Source: Pelecanus crispus (lineage: Eukaryota > Chordata > Aves > Pelecaniformes > Pelecanidae). From it: a DNA stretch of 64,000 bases. The position numbers and the translations under genes are program-made. The stretch covers positions 151,677,967 to 151,741,966 of the forward strand of contig NC_134644.1 of the NCBI RefSeq assembly GCF_030463565.1. Direction: 5' to 3'. Positions 53,154 to 64,000 of the stretch are shown in pieces (positions within the stretch are counted from its first letter, which is position 1; each line of letters opens with the position of its first letter). The notes under the pieces were generated by a model that ran no database searches, was not told the DNA's origin, and saw nothing but the letters and a program-made list of their open reading frames with translations.

Positions 53154-53390
53154 GGTTATAATAATCCCTTGTATTTCTTAAACACCTTATAACTGATTTC
53201 CTAGCCCTTGGCAAATGTTAGGACTTCATCCTCGCTGTGTCTGATGAAGAAGGTAAGCACTGTTATCCATGGGTTATGGGTGGGAAACTGAGGCACAAAT
53301 GTTTTAAATGGCCACTGGGATCTCTGACTGTGTGTGAAGTGGATCCAGATGTGAGGCATTCCCAGCCTCCGGTCTGTGCCAGCCCTCTAA
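53154..53390 (+). mobile_element. Ancient MIR-type SINE remnant
   Basis: TAATAATCCCTTGTATTTCTTAAACACC is followed by TTATCCATGGG...GGGAAACTGAGGCACAAATG and then degraded sequence. These are the head and core landmarks of MIR in the right order and spacing. Just before it, GGGTGCTGTATAAATGTTATTTATTATC at about 53100-53127 resembles the 3' tail of an L3-like element or related SINE. Confidence 0.7.
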
Positions 53391-54384
53391 TAACAGGGCC
53401 AGCAGGAAGAGATGAGTATGAAGGATTCTGCCATCCCAATATTAACACAATTTGCCAGATTTTCTACAGATACGGGGAGCTCTAAAGAGGACTGATGGGT
53501 TGCAGGGGCTTGAGCCTGTACCACCTTCCACCACCGCTGCTCTGGGGCAGTGACTGCTGGCAGAGCTGGGTGCTCAGGTAGGGACAAATGATACAAACAG
53601 CCATCGCAGAATTGCCCAGTGTTGTCTGTCAGAGACCTCGACATGACCCAGAAGATACATTTCTAACAGAGTCAATTCCTATTCATCCACACAGACATCC
53701 TTCCTTCCCCATGCCTCTGTGTTAGTTTTTTCGACAGCTATGGTGTTTTTCCAACATGAAATAAACACACATAATATAATTTTTTTTCCCCCAGCTCTCG
53801 AGTTTATCTAACCCAAACATTTTTAGGATCTGGATAATAGAGCAGAATGCCAGCCTCAAAATCATAACTTCTAAAGTTGGGTGAAAAATTAAAACAAATT
53901 AAAAATAGATACTAAATTTGAGAGAGGCTGAAAAAGTTCTGTTGGAACTTGGAGGAGATTCAAATGTTATTTTTAACCATAGACATTTAGCTCTTATGGG
54001 AAACAAAACTTAGAAGGACAGATATAATTAGGTCAGATATTGAGAAACTTATTACGCTTTGCTACAGATGATCCCAGGAGAATGTAACTTAAGCCCTTTT
54101 TTTGTATTAAGAGTCAATCATGGTTCTTCACTTTTTAATGTAGACTTCTGTTCAAAGAATGAAATAAAGTAGGATAGAAATATGCTTTGTATTACTAACG
54201 GCTTCAGCATGTAAAGCAATGAATGTTTGACAAGAAATCTGAGGACAGAAGGCAAGATTTTTATTTCATTTTGTACCAAAATATATAACATTATGCTAGC
54301 ATCTGTGCCTGCTTTTGTTCACTGTGTAGATACAACTGATATACTGATGATACTGGTATATCCTGGGATTATCTGATGCTTGAC

Positions 54385-54560
54385 ATCTCCAAAGCACCAC
54401 TGTGCAAATATTAACTGCTCCTTGCAGCACGATTACAACAGAGAGATATTCATATTACAAGTGGGGAAACTGAGGCAAAGAGCGCCAGTTGTTTGATCAG
54501 CACGGAGTCTGTTTCACAGCTGCAGTCAGGACTAAAGATCTTCTGCCTTCTGCTCCCACT
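54385..54560 (+). mobile_element. Second ancient MIR-type SINE remnant
   Basis: CATCTCCAAAGCACC, AAATATTAACTGCTCC, TGGGGAAACTGAGGCAAAGAG and GACTAAAGATCTTCTGCC follow the MIR core order. This includes the near-perfect GGGGAAACTGAGGC block at about 54462-54475. It has the same orientation as the copy 1.2 kb earlier. Confidence 0.7.
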
Positions 54561-57500
54561 GCTTCTGCAGAGAGATCCACCTTCACATGAGAAGTATGCA
54601 TTTCATACATAACCAGAGGAAAAAAGCCTTTATCAAAAGAAGAAGTGAGCCAGTAGGTGGCTGATAAGAGAGTACTGTTAACACATGGATCTGTCATTAC
54701 TCATAGCATTTATCATGTCTGTTATTGCGAAGGCACACTGTTCTTTAAAGTAGGTGTCTAATTTGAGGGATACTGGTTTTCCTAGCAGCTATGGCAATCT
54801 GGGGAGGGATTCTTGGTGAGTTGCCTGAAGTGAGATACTGCACATCATTCATTGTAAAGTCTGCTCAGAGAGAGGTGGAAGTGGACTGGAGTCATGCTAG
54901 GCAGGTTCTGGCTACCAAGTTTTCCTGGCACAGCCCCACTGGCTCAGGAGTAGGAAAACCAATATTCTCACTGACAGAGATTTGCCGGCACCTCTCCTGG
55001 AACCCACAGCCAAAGCAGACACAACACATACAGGCAAAAGAGCCTTTTGGCTAGATAGCTTGAATTTTTCAGGGAGGTAGTTTTAACTGTATCAGCAACA
55101 GTCTCCATTGCTAGCAGAAGATGTTTCTCCAGCCAGCAGGAGATTTGTGTGTTAGCTATTAGCAAAACTTCTCTAGTGTAGATGGGTTCTCAACAAGGAT
55201 CAAAATGCAAATTTTTACAATGTCTGGAGTATGTGGATTTGGAGTGTGGGTCAGACCCTTCATTACAGGTGAATGAAATGGAAGGAGTCTCTTCTCACTG
55301 CTAGACTGTGTCTGGCCCAGTAGTAGTGAGAAGCCACTCTTGAATCCATCTTTAATCTGAAGTGAAGATTAGCAAGATGCAATGGCAGGACCATCTAGAC
55401 TTAAGCACATTCAAGATAAGTTGATCCAATTGGTGTTAACAGGGAGCAATACCCTGTACCTGGCGTAGCATCGGAGGAACATAAGATAAGCCAGGAAACA
55501 GAATACATCAATATTTCTTAGATTATATTTGAAAAGCATAGGTGAAGGAAAACATGGAAGTTCCTAAGGTAAGTAAAAATATCGTGCTTGGCCTATAAGA
55601 AATCTTGATCAAGACAAAGTGGTGGAAGGCAACTGACTCCTGTGCTGCATTAGAAAGCATGTATTTGTGGCAACATGAGAGTGCCATCCATCCCACTGTT
55701 GCAAATATTCAGGAGTTTACTTGCTTTCTATCCCTGTAGATGGTAAAGATTGCAGCGAAAGTTTCCCCTTCTGCCACAGGAGGTATTAAGGTTGCTGCAT
55801 TAGCAATAATTATTGCTAATGACTACAAGGTAGCAATATGGCTCTTCACCTTCAATGTAATAAGTGGCATCAAGCTATAGCAATAATTTCCTGGAATAAA
55901 CACTGTACTCTGACTTTCTAATGTAAATTGCACTCCTATTGATGCAATAAACTGCAACTGTTTCTTCAGGCTGTGGAAGACTTCCAGTAAGTGATAAAAG
56001 CCTCAGCCATGTAATTCTGTTGGGTGGTGGTTCCTCACAGTGCTTTGCTTGCTGAGCTGGCAACAGGGGCCATACAAAAGAAACACATTCCCTATCTGCA
56101 GCATATGAACTGTACAGCAAGTTTATCTTTTTCCATGTGGCTCAAGCAGAGCTTTCTTGCTGTCTCTCAAACATACCACTTCCTACGTGCAATCGCAGAA
56201 CCTCACTGCCCTGAGAAACTCAAATCATCTGAGTTGTAACTCAAACCCAGAAGTAACTGTTCCAAGATTGTGCCTGTTAGGGATAATTCTTCTTGGTAGT
56301 GTCCAGACAATAAATTGACTAAAATTAAAGCTTATTAAGATTAACTGTCTGAGAATACACGTACCTTCCTATGCTGAGTAACTGTGCAGCCACACTGCTA
56401 CAACAGTCCTTTCTTACTCGCTGCTTCTCTGCATTTCTGTTAAACTCTCAGTCATCTGTCAAGTCTATCTCAAGCCTTGTCAAGACTTGTATAGTTCTGC
56501 CAAGAGAGTAAATTTCCTTTCCTAAGGTACATTGGCTAAAGAAGTTTTGTTGGGTTTTTTTTGTTTGTTTGTTCTGGGGTTTGTTGCTGAGTGAGCTGGT
56601 TTAACTTTTCTCAATCTAAAAAACCTGTCCCAACAAAATTACTTTTTTGCTTCTGTACCAAGAGTCAACTTTTTCCAGCATACAAATATGATTTGGATGT
56701 GTAAAGCTGCACACTAATGACTGGTGTAGCAGTAACAGCTCTCTCCTAACACAACGGCCGAGCTCTGAATTGGACATTTGAGTGTTCCCTGCTGTAGGCA
56801 GTAGCACCTGCATCTCTAGAGTAGTGACAGGGGAGCAGACTGCAGAAAGCAAACTCTGCTTTAGCTTTTTAGGATACTCAGCTAAAAGATGTTATCAGGC
56901 AAACATGGAACTTCATCCTCAGGCTTTGACAGGTGAAACTATGTTCCTTTTAATCCTTGAAACATCATATTTCTCTGTTAGTATTCAAGGCAACCAGTAG
57001 GATGGCTACTTGTCTTTCTATTTTTCAGAGGAAAGGAAAACCAAATTCTTCCTGGTTTGATACCAGAGAGACACTGTCTACTTGAAATAGAGCCAGCTTT
57101 TGAAAATGAGTTAAAAGTCATCTCCTTGCCAATTTTTGTGGGTGTTCATCCTGCCTGGGTAGCAAGAAAAATCCTGCAGGGAATCTCATGAATGTCAGTG
57201 CAAGCAGGTAATGAAGAGCTAAGCCCCAGCTAAATTTCTTTCTTCCTTCCTTTGAGGAGGAGGAGGAGAGGGGAAGGCAGATGGTAACTCTTTGCTGGAG
57301 CACTCTGCGTATGTCTGTTTTTGAAGCTTTACCTCTACAGAATTGATGTGTTTGACTAAAGAATTATATCCTTGCTGCAGAAAACAGGAGCAAGACATCA
57401 GCATGTTCCCTAACTGCATTCCTCTGAGCTAGGAAAAAAGTACTATGGAAAGCAAGGAGACAAGAGGGTAGGAGCTGCTCACTGCAGAGAGCACTCCCAG

Positions 57501-59837
57501 CTAGAGGAGAAAATGTCAGGACTACTGCCAATGTACTGAGTGAAAGGTGTTGGGGAGTGTTGTTCAGATTTACCGAATCAATGTGATTTATTGTGCTTTT
57601 TTTTCATCCCCCTCCAAAGATGTTATGTCTGTTTAAATACATTTTTTACTTTATTGCTCACAGTTGGAGATGTTTCACACAATGAGGCCCAGGTAATATA
57701 ATGCAGCTTCCCAGATTTCTCCATGGAAGCTCAAAATAATGCTTAAGTGCTTTTTTTGCAAAGACCCCCTAAAAATTGAATAACCCAACCCCTGCTTCAT
57801 CCATCAGTTTGTGGCAGAACAGTACGAAAGCCTGTCTCAACCTGGACTTTATAGCTACATTAAAATACATTTTTTTTTTCACAGTAAAGACATAGCCTAG
57901 GACTACGGCTTCTCTGAAAAAAAAAAAGAAAGTATTTAAACCACTGTTGAAGTAATTTTTGTTCATTACTGTCTGATCACATGCTAGGCAAGCAAAGCAG
58001 TACATCCTCTTAAATCCATGGGAAATATTTCCTAAACGTGGGGGGCATGAAGTGTTTCTGCTTCAGCCAGCTGCAGAGTTTGGAGTCCACCACATTGGAG
58101 GGAGGAGAGGATGTTAGAAATGTATTTAAGTCTATGCTGAATACACTGAATTGTGCTCATTTCAGCAGTCGCCTTTCTGAAAATATTTTCTTCCAACCCA
58201 TTCAAAATGAAATCTTTGTTTTTTCACATCTAAAAGCCTTTTCAAATTTTACCTACATTTAAGTTAGTGAAAATCAGCCTATCTCCCCAAATAAAACACA
58301 ACACATTTTGCTCTCGTGCCTGGTTCCCACATTTTGTTTCTATGCCGATTTTCCACTTCAGCCAAAGGGTCAACAAGCTCCGATCCAGACCAGCCACAGA
58401 CCTTACGGATCTTTATTTCATCAGGTGAATGTAAAATATTGGTAATTTCTGAAGTTGAGCAAAATGGAGGATTTTCACCTCCACCAGCCCAGCAACATCG
58501 CTGCCCTCACCAGGACACCTCCCGGAGCAGAGAGCATGCTGTCAGGGGAGGGCTTGGGAAGCCCTAATTAGCACCTCAATTGGGTGCTGGTTAATCGGGT
58601 TAATTGGCGATCTGAGCCTTGAAGAACAGCGCTGTGGTCAGGGCCGGCCCTGGGAGCGAGGCCTGGCGGGGCACAGGCAGGTCCAGCGGCCATTGCTATC
58701 CCGGGGCAGTGGGGAGGGCAGGGCCCTGCCGCCATCTTAGGGCAATGCCGGTGGGCGCCAGGACATGGCAGGCTGGGCTGGTGACCAAAGCGGCTGCACT
58801 TGGCAAGGGAAGAAGCTCCTGGAGGGGGAGGAGGTGGTGGCCATCCCGGTTTTGGGAGGAGAAGGGCACTGAGCAGAGTGGATCAACACAGTGGGGCTGA
58901 GCAAGGTGAGAAGCCCCGAGGGGATGTTTAGCGGTGACAGGAAGGACCTGGTGACAAGGAACGACAGGCTGCGGGGGTCAGAGGCTTCTAAGGAGCAAAG
59001 CATGTGCCTCGCTTGTTTAAATGGCCACAGCATGTGTGTGAGGACCTGTCCTTTGCAACTCATATGTATGGGAGCAAGAAGTAAAGCGAGTGTTTTCAAA
59101 TTGCTGTCATGCACACAAAGAAAATGAGTTAAAATACTAGAGGGGTGCTTCTTCCTCCTCCTTTCACCTCTCTTGTGAGGTATTACTGGTGTTGCCCACT
59201 CCCTATGGAAGTATATGGAATTTTCTAGCAAATTCTGGGCAGAGGTAGCTGGGGAAAACTGCAGCCTCCATAGAGCAAGAGACAGTGGCAAATCTAAGTC
59301 ACCCCTGCCACCCACCCCTACAGCGTCCACCATGTTGCCGTGGGGAGGCTGGCTTTTTGTTTACATGGCGGAAACATGCAGAGACCGTAACAAACCCACC
59401 CACTATTCCCATCACCTCTGCCCCTCAAATATTCCTGCCCCTAAGGCCCATTCGGCACCTCCGGCATCGTTTCATGCCAGATAATGCCAGCAGGTTTCAC
59501 TTGCATGGGGAGCTCTCTGAACATGCAGCAGAAGGGTGACATGGGCACCAAGGAGAATTTTATCCAAAGTAAGCAAACAAGAGTCTAATAAAGAGCATGA
59601 CCATCATACTCAGGTGCTATCATCGTCAGACTATGTGTATTAGTGAGTGTCTAACAGTCTAGACAGTGTAACTGGCACCAGAATCTAGTTTCGGAAAAGG
59701 TCTGATGCCCATCGCCACAGAAGATATACATGGCACTGGAAAAAGTGGGCAGCCAGTGCCATCAAGGTGGGGTTTATATCAGTTCGACTGCTTTGCTTCT
59801 GTCCTGCAGCGGACAGCAGGGAGGGATGGAGGTGGAG
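54561..59837. other. Intergenic DNA, no gene recognised
   Basis: AT-rich sequence with a modest GC rise at about 58.6-59.0 kb. The minus-strand frame at 58737-59333 (198 codons) and the smaller frames here show no recognisable domain. I see no CpG island or RNA gene. Confidence 0.55.
55798..55821. repeat. Perfect 24-bp palindrome
   Basis: CATTAGCAATAATTATTGCTAATG equals its own reverse complement, with no spacer. It contains paired TAAT homeodomain-type cores on both strands. Confidence 0.95.
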
Positions 59838-60360
59838 GAATCATAGATCATAGAATCATAGAATGCTTTGGGTTGGAAGGGACCTTTAGAGGTCACCTAG
59901 CCCAACCTCCCTGCAGTGAGCAGGGACAGCTTTAACCAGATCAGGGTGCTCAGAGCCCCGTCCAACCTGACCTTGAATGTTGCCAGGGATGGGGCCTCCA
60001 CCACCTCTCTGGGCAACCTGTTCCAGTGCTTCACCACCCTCATTGTAAAAAACTTCTTTCTTATGTCTAGTCTAAATCTATTCTTCTTTAGTTTAAATCC
60101 GTTATTCCTTGTCCTGTCACAACAGGCCTTGCTAAAAAGATTCTCCCCATCCTTCCTGTAGGCCCCCTTTAAGTATTGGAAGGTCGCAATAAGGTCTCCT
60201 CACAGCCTTCTCTTCTCTAGGCTGAACAACCCCAACTCTCTCAGCCTGTCCTCATAGGAGAGGTGCTCCAGCCCTCGGATCATTTTTGTGGCCCTCCTCT
60301 GGACCCGCTCCAGCAGGTCCATGTCCTTCTTGTGCTGAGGGCCCCAGAGCAGAGGAGGGA
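59838..60360 (-). mobile_element. CR1 LINE, 5'-truncated, well preserved 3' part
   Basis: Starts ATCATAGATCATAGAATCATAGAATG, the octamer repeats of the CR1 3' end in reverse. It continues GGGTTGGAAGGGACCTTTAG, CCAACCTCCCTGCAGTGAGC, CACCTCTCTGGGCAACCTG, CAATAAGGTCTCCTCACAGC and CCAGCAGGTCCATGTCC, ending near GGGCCCCAGAGC. This is the longest CR1 copy in the window. Confidence 0.95.
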
Positions 60361-63300
60361 AGATGAAGCCAACGGTATACTTCCAGGGTGTTCAAGGAAA
60401 TGGTAGATATGAAGTCTCAATAAAAGGCCATAGAGAATAACCTTTCTTTGTACCCCTGGTGCGTTGGGATAATGTAGAATACTTGGGTGAAATCTGGCAA
60501 AACCAATGCCAGGCAGTGTTTGTCATCAGATTGCATCTGTGCTGGTGCGGAAATTGAAGCAGAGGTTTCCAGACTGGCAACCTGCTCCTTTGAACTACCC
60601 TGCACCACAGTGTGCCTTGCAGGTGGTGAAGAGCACCCATGAGCTTCCCAGCCGCCACGCTGGAAGCTGGGCATGGTGCAGCTGAAGAGGACATGGGCAG
60701 GACTGAGCTATGTTTGGATTGAGACCCAGGGAGGAACAAAATGGAAGCCACAAAATTTGAACAAAATTTGAAGCCACCCTTTAATGCACCTTCTCCTTGC
60801 TCTCTCATCCTACTCTGAGCCAAGGACATGAAAGGTGAAGAAAAGAAGTCCTGGAGATATCTCATTGCTTCTGTTTTATGAAGCCATGAAAAGAAGAATT
60901 ATTTATTTAATTCTGACTATTCTACAATAGTTTACTTCTGCTTTTGTATGTATTATCCTGCATACAAAGTCCTCAAAATCCTTGCCTGTTTTCTTTCTAG
61001 TGGATATAGCTAAAGAAGACACAGGGCAGTCCCATGCAGCTACCCTGACCCATTGCTTCTGCTGAGATCTCAGCAACACACGCAGCAGTTGTGGAATGCC
61101 TCTCCTGCTTTACATTCAACCCCTAGCTTATTCTGGAATAACTTTCATGTGTAGACGAGCCAGAACAAGGCTGCAGTGCTAACCACCCTGTCTTTCTGTC
61201 TTCAGGAATTCTCCCATGGGAAGGGAATGCTTTATTTCTTCTTTAAAGCAGTGATTCATCCCAGTATCTTCACAACCCGGGGGGGGGGGGGAGGCACTAG
61301 ACACCAGGATTTGTGCAAAATGAGGTGGGCTGGAACCAGAATAAGCAAATCAAACTCTCTTCATGTGAAGGTCCCACCTACCATTGTAAGATGGATCCAA
61401 ACCAGAACACTGAATGCGACTCCTCTCTAATGCCAGGGAAATTCAAATCCAGGTCCAGCTTAGAAACCTAGGAATGAGAGGTGAAGTAACATGACACTTC
61501 CCTTCGGGATGGCTGTGTGAAAGAATGCAGGAAGAAGGAAAAATTAACCCTGTCTTCATGCAAAGTGAGCCACGTCCCTCCCTCGCTCAAATCCTGGGGG
61601 AAAGACTCCCTTTGCACGTTCAAGATTTGAACATTATTCCGGTGCCCCAAGCAAGAAAGGGCATGATACATTTCTAATGACTGGGATCTAGGGGAATGTG
61701 AAGTTCATTATGAATATCGCACACTTTGCAATAGTGATTGTGCTGGTGTGGAGGAAGCATAAAATAATAAACATTTTAGGAACATTTGCTTTCATTTGAT
61801 GCAAGCAAGTTAGTCAGCAAATAAGTTGCACTTGATATTTATTACATTTTTACAGGGGAGCCTTAGCTACACTGGACTATTCAGTCAGTTGTGTAGCACT
61901 GGATTCAGAACGCATGTTGTATTACCATCTGCGATGAATAAAGATGATCCTAGAACTCAGTACCACTAACACTTGCTTTACTGTCCCTTTCGTCACGGTT
62001 TCATGGCATTTTTACTACAATACAGAAGCAGCAAAGTGATTTTGGAGGCAAATACAGCAACTATAACACTGTCACTTGAAGCTTCCATTAAAACATTTTT
62101 CAGAGAGAGAAGAGATGAACTTTGAAAGAGATGAAATTTGAAAAAAAAGCCTGGGGCAATGGCTGATTTCCACTTCAGCAGATATCAGAGATGGGCAAGG
62201 GCACCTCAGCTATGGTACCATCTGAAGGCTGATGCTTTTAGTACAGGAGCACCTAAGTGCCATACACCATCAGCCAAAGTTTTGTTCACTATGTATACAG
62301 AGCCAGCACTTGTGATGTTCTGGTCTGGAGGCTACAGGAGTACCAGCTAATGCAAGAAGGTAGCACCTGCTAATGCAAACAAGTTCACCTCAAATATGCA
62401 CACCTATTGCTTGATAGTGTTGTGCTTGCTAATAAAAGGCAGATATTTAGTCCTGAGTTTGCAGAGGTACTTAGTCAAAGCTGAAGAAGTGAAAAGCTCA
62501 GGTGGGAAGTGCTTCTGACATTAAAAACAGGACTTGCATACTGCACGAAACATTCCGGTATGGAAGGTTTAAAACATACGGTGACTTTACTTACTCCTAC
62601 CTTTTGGATCAGTGACTATTGCAGTTAGCTGGAAAAAACCCAAGACAAAACACAGCCAGAACCGTGGAGCTGCATATGGTTTTGTCTCAAAACTGTACAA
62701 AAATGCAGCCTTTCAATGGCTTTGGGAGTTGAAACCATAATTCCTGCCTCCCATGATCTGCTTCATAATTCCCATGGGGAAGGACCCATCAGGAAACTCA
62801 GTCCTGCTGCACCCCTAGATCGGCCTCGGTTTGCTGAGAAGGGCTGTGAAGCAGTCGGGGAGCTCAGCTGAGGTGTGGTGCTGGAACAGTGAACCCCATA
62901 GCTGAACTCTGGAGAGATCTCCGGTGGTTCTATTTAGAAGCTACAGTTTCTATCAAATTAGTTATAGCCCCCCGTGGGCTTAGATCTAGGCCAGTTTTAA
63001 GATGATTGCAGAGCCTATTATATTTAAATACTGACTCCACTCACAGCTTGAGCGGTAGCAGTGCAACTTCTAAACCAGGTCGATGACTAATCAAGGGCAG
63101 TTTGTACTGAAAAGAAAAAAGAAACTGTGGCACATGCATGACTTCTAGATGAGGCCCAGGGCCACACACTGTGCCAATGTGGGGCTCGGCAGCTCTGGGG
63201 TCAGTCTGGTCCCTAACTAGTTCTGGGCATTAACCTGGTGAATATTTAAGGTCACTCTGGTGACCCAGTTCTAAGTAGGCCCTATGGTGTTACAGCTACC

Positions 63301-64000
63301 TGACTGTAGGATTAAGGGTACGGTTTATATAATCTTAAGGATGATACTTTCTCATGCACATTGCTGTCGTGTTACACACGCAAGTGTCTCCACACATAAT
63401 TGACTCCACATATAAGTGCCATATGTCAAACCCCTGTGTGAAGCTGCTCTGGTTTCTAAAGGTGTGATGAGATTGATTTCACCTGACTTCAGTGCTTACC
63501 ATGTCTCTTGTCTCAGTTAGGCAACTGTAGTTGACACACACTTAAAAGGTGTTTTGCCTGATCTCTTTGGGGCATCTGCGTGAGGATGAGAGGAATCAGG
63601 TTCTGGACATGTTGATGTCTCTCCACTGACTATCAGAGGAGTCCAGCACTTTGCTTTGGAGCTGCTGTCCCAGCACCCCAGCCTCCTCCTCCCTGTGTCA
63701 CTCCTGTCTCACTGCATCCTTGACTGATGATAGCTTCCACAGGAAGCACATGTGAGCAGCAGCGTCAGCCCCGTAGTGCAATCCTGGCTGATACACAGAG
63801 TGCTGCAACCAGAGAGCCCATCTGAAGGTGGGGTAAGCTGCAAGGTACATCTGTGGGAAAGGAAAAGGCTCAGGTATTTGCCAAGAGACCAGAAACTCAG
63901 TGACCCTGAATGTTCTTCATAAACGCAGCACGGGAACCACCCAACGCACTAGTATGCTTTGCTATGATTTCTTCCTATTTTTACAGACTCTTATTTTTTT
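60361..64000. other. Intergenic DNA to the window end
   Basis: No gene, RNA gene or clear transposon is recognised. A G13 run lies at 61279-61291. Several small frames at 60392-60865 and 62138-62350 lack any family signature. Confidence 0.6.

Noticed and set aside
58737..59333. 198-codon minus-strand frame
   Set aside because: It has no recognisable domain and several overlapping frames on the other strand. Local GC rise explains its length better than coding.

Overview
This window is vertebrate nuclear DNA, most likely from a bird. It carries one protein-coding gene broken by introns, a single strong CpG island, and scattered CR1 LINE fragments with the avian/reptilian 3' end (ATTCTATGATTC). 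The low repeat density (about five CR1 copies in 64 kb) points to a bird over a turtle or crocodile, but the species cannot be named from the sequence.

The gene is YWHAZ (14-3-3 zeta), on the minus strand. All five coding exons were reconstructed from the sequence: 30844-30551, 14082-13959, 10149-9986, 9892-9797 and 6457-6398. They have AG/GT boundaries and compatible phases, and together give a 245-codon frame ending in GEGGEN-stop. A long 3' UTR runs down to a poly(A) signal at 5430-5425. The 5' end lies in a CpG island at about 32.1-34.5 kb. That island contains several consensus splice donors on the minus strand, consistent with alternative non-coding first exons, and a CRE/CCAAT/RFX-like cluster at 33.51-33.58 kb.

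Layout: 1-5.4 kb is downstream intergenic DNA with a perfect 79-bp tandem duplication and a possible ancient LINE reverse-transcriptase scrap. 5.4-33.5 kb is YWHAZ; its 16.5-kb intron 2 holds two CR1 copies and a run of 29 G. 33.5-64 kb is upstream intergenic DNA with no exon I can support. It contains two CR1 copies, a 196-nt pure-purine GAGAA-type satellite grown next to a CR1 tail, two old MIR-type SINE remnants, a decayed LINE reverse-transcriptase fragment and a 24-bp perfect palindrome.

I found no new multi-gene system. The most interesting signals are regulatory: a (TG)8T6 tract in front of exon 4, a tandemly duplicated splice donor in the CpG island, and a 3' UTR that looks strongly conserved across amniotes.
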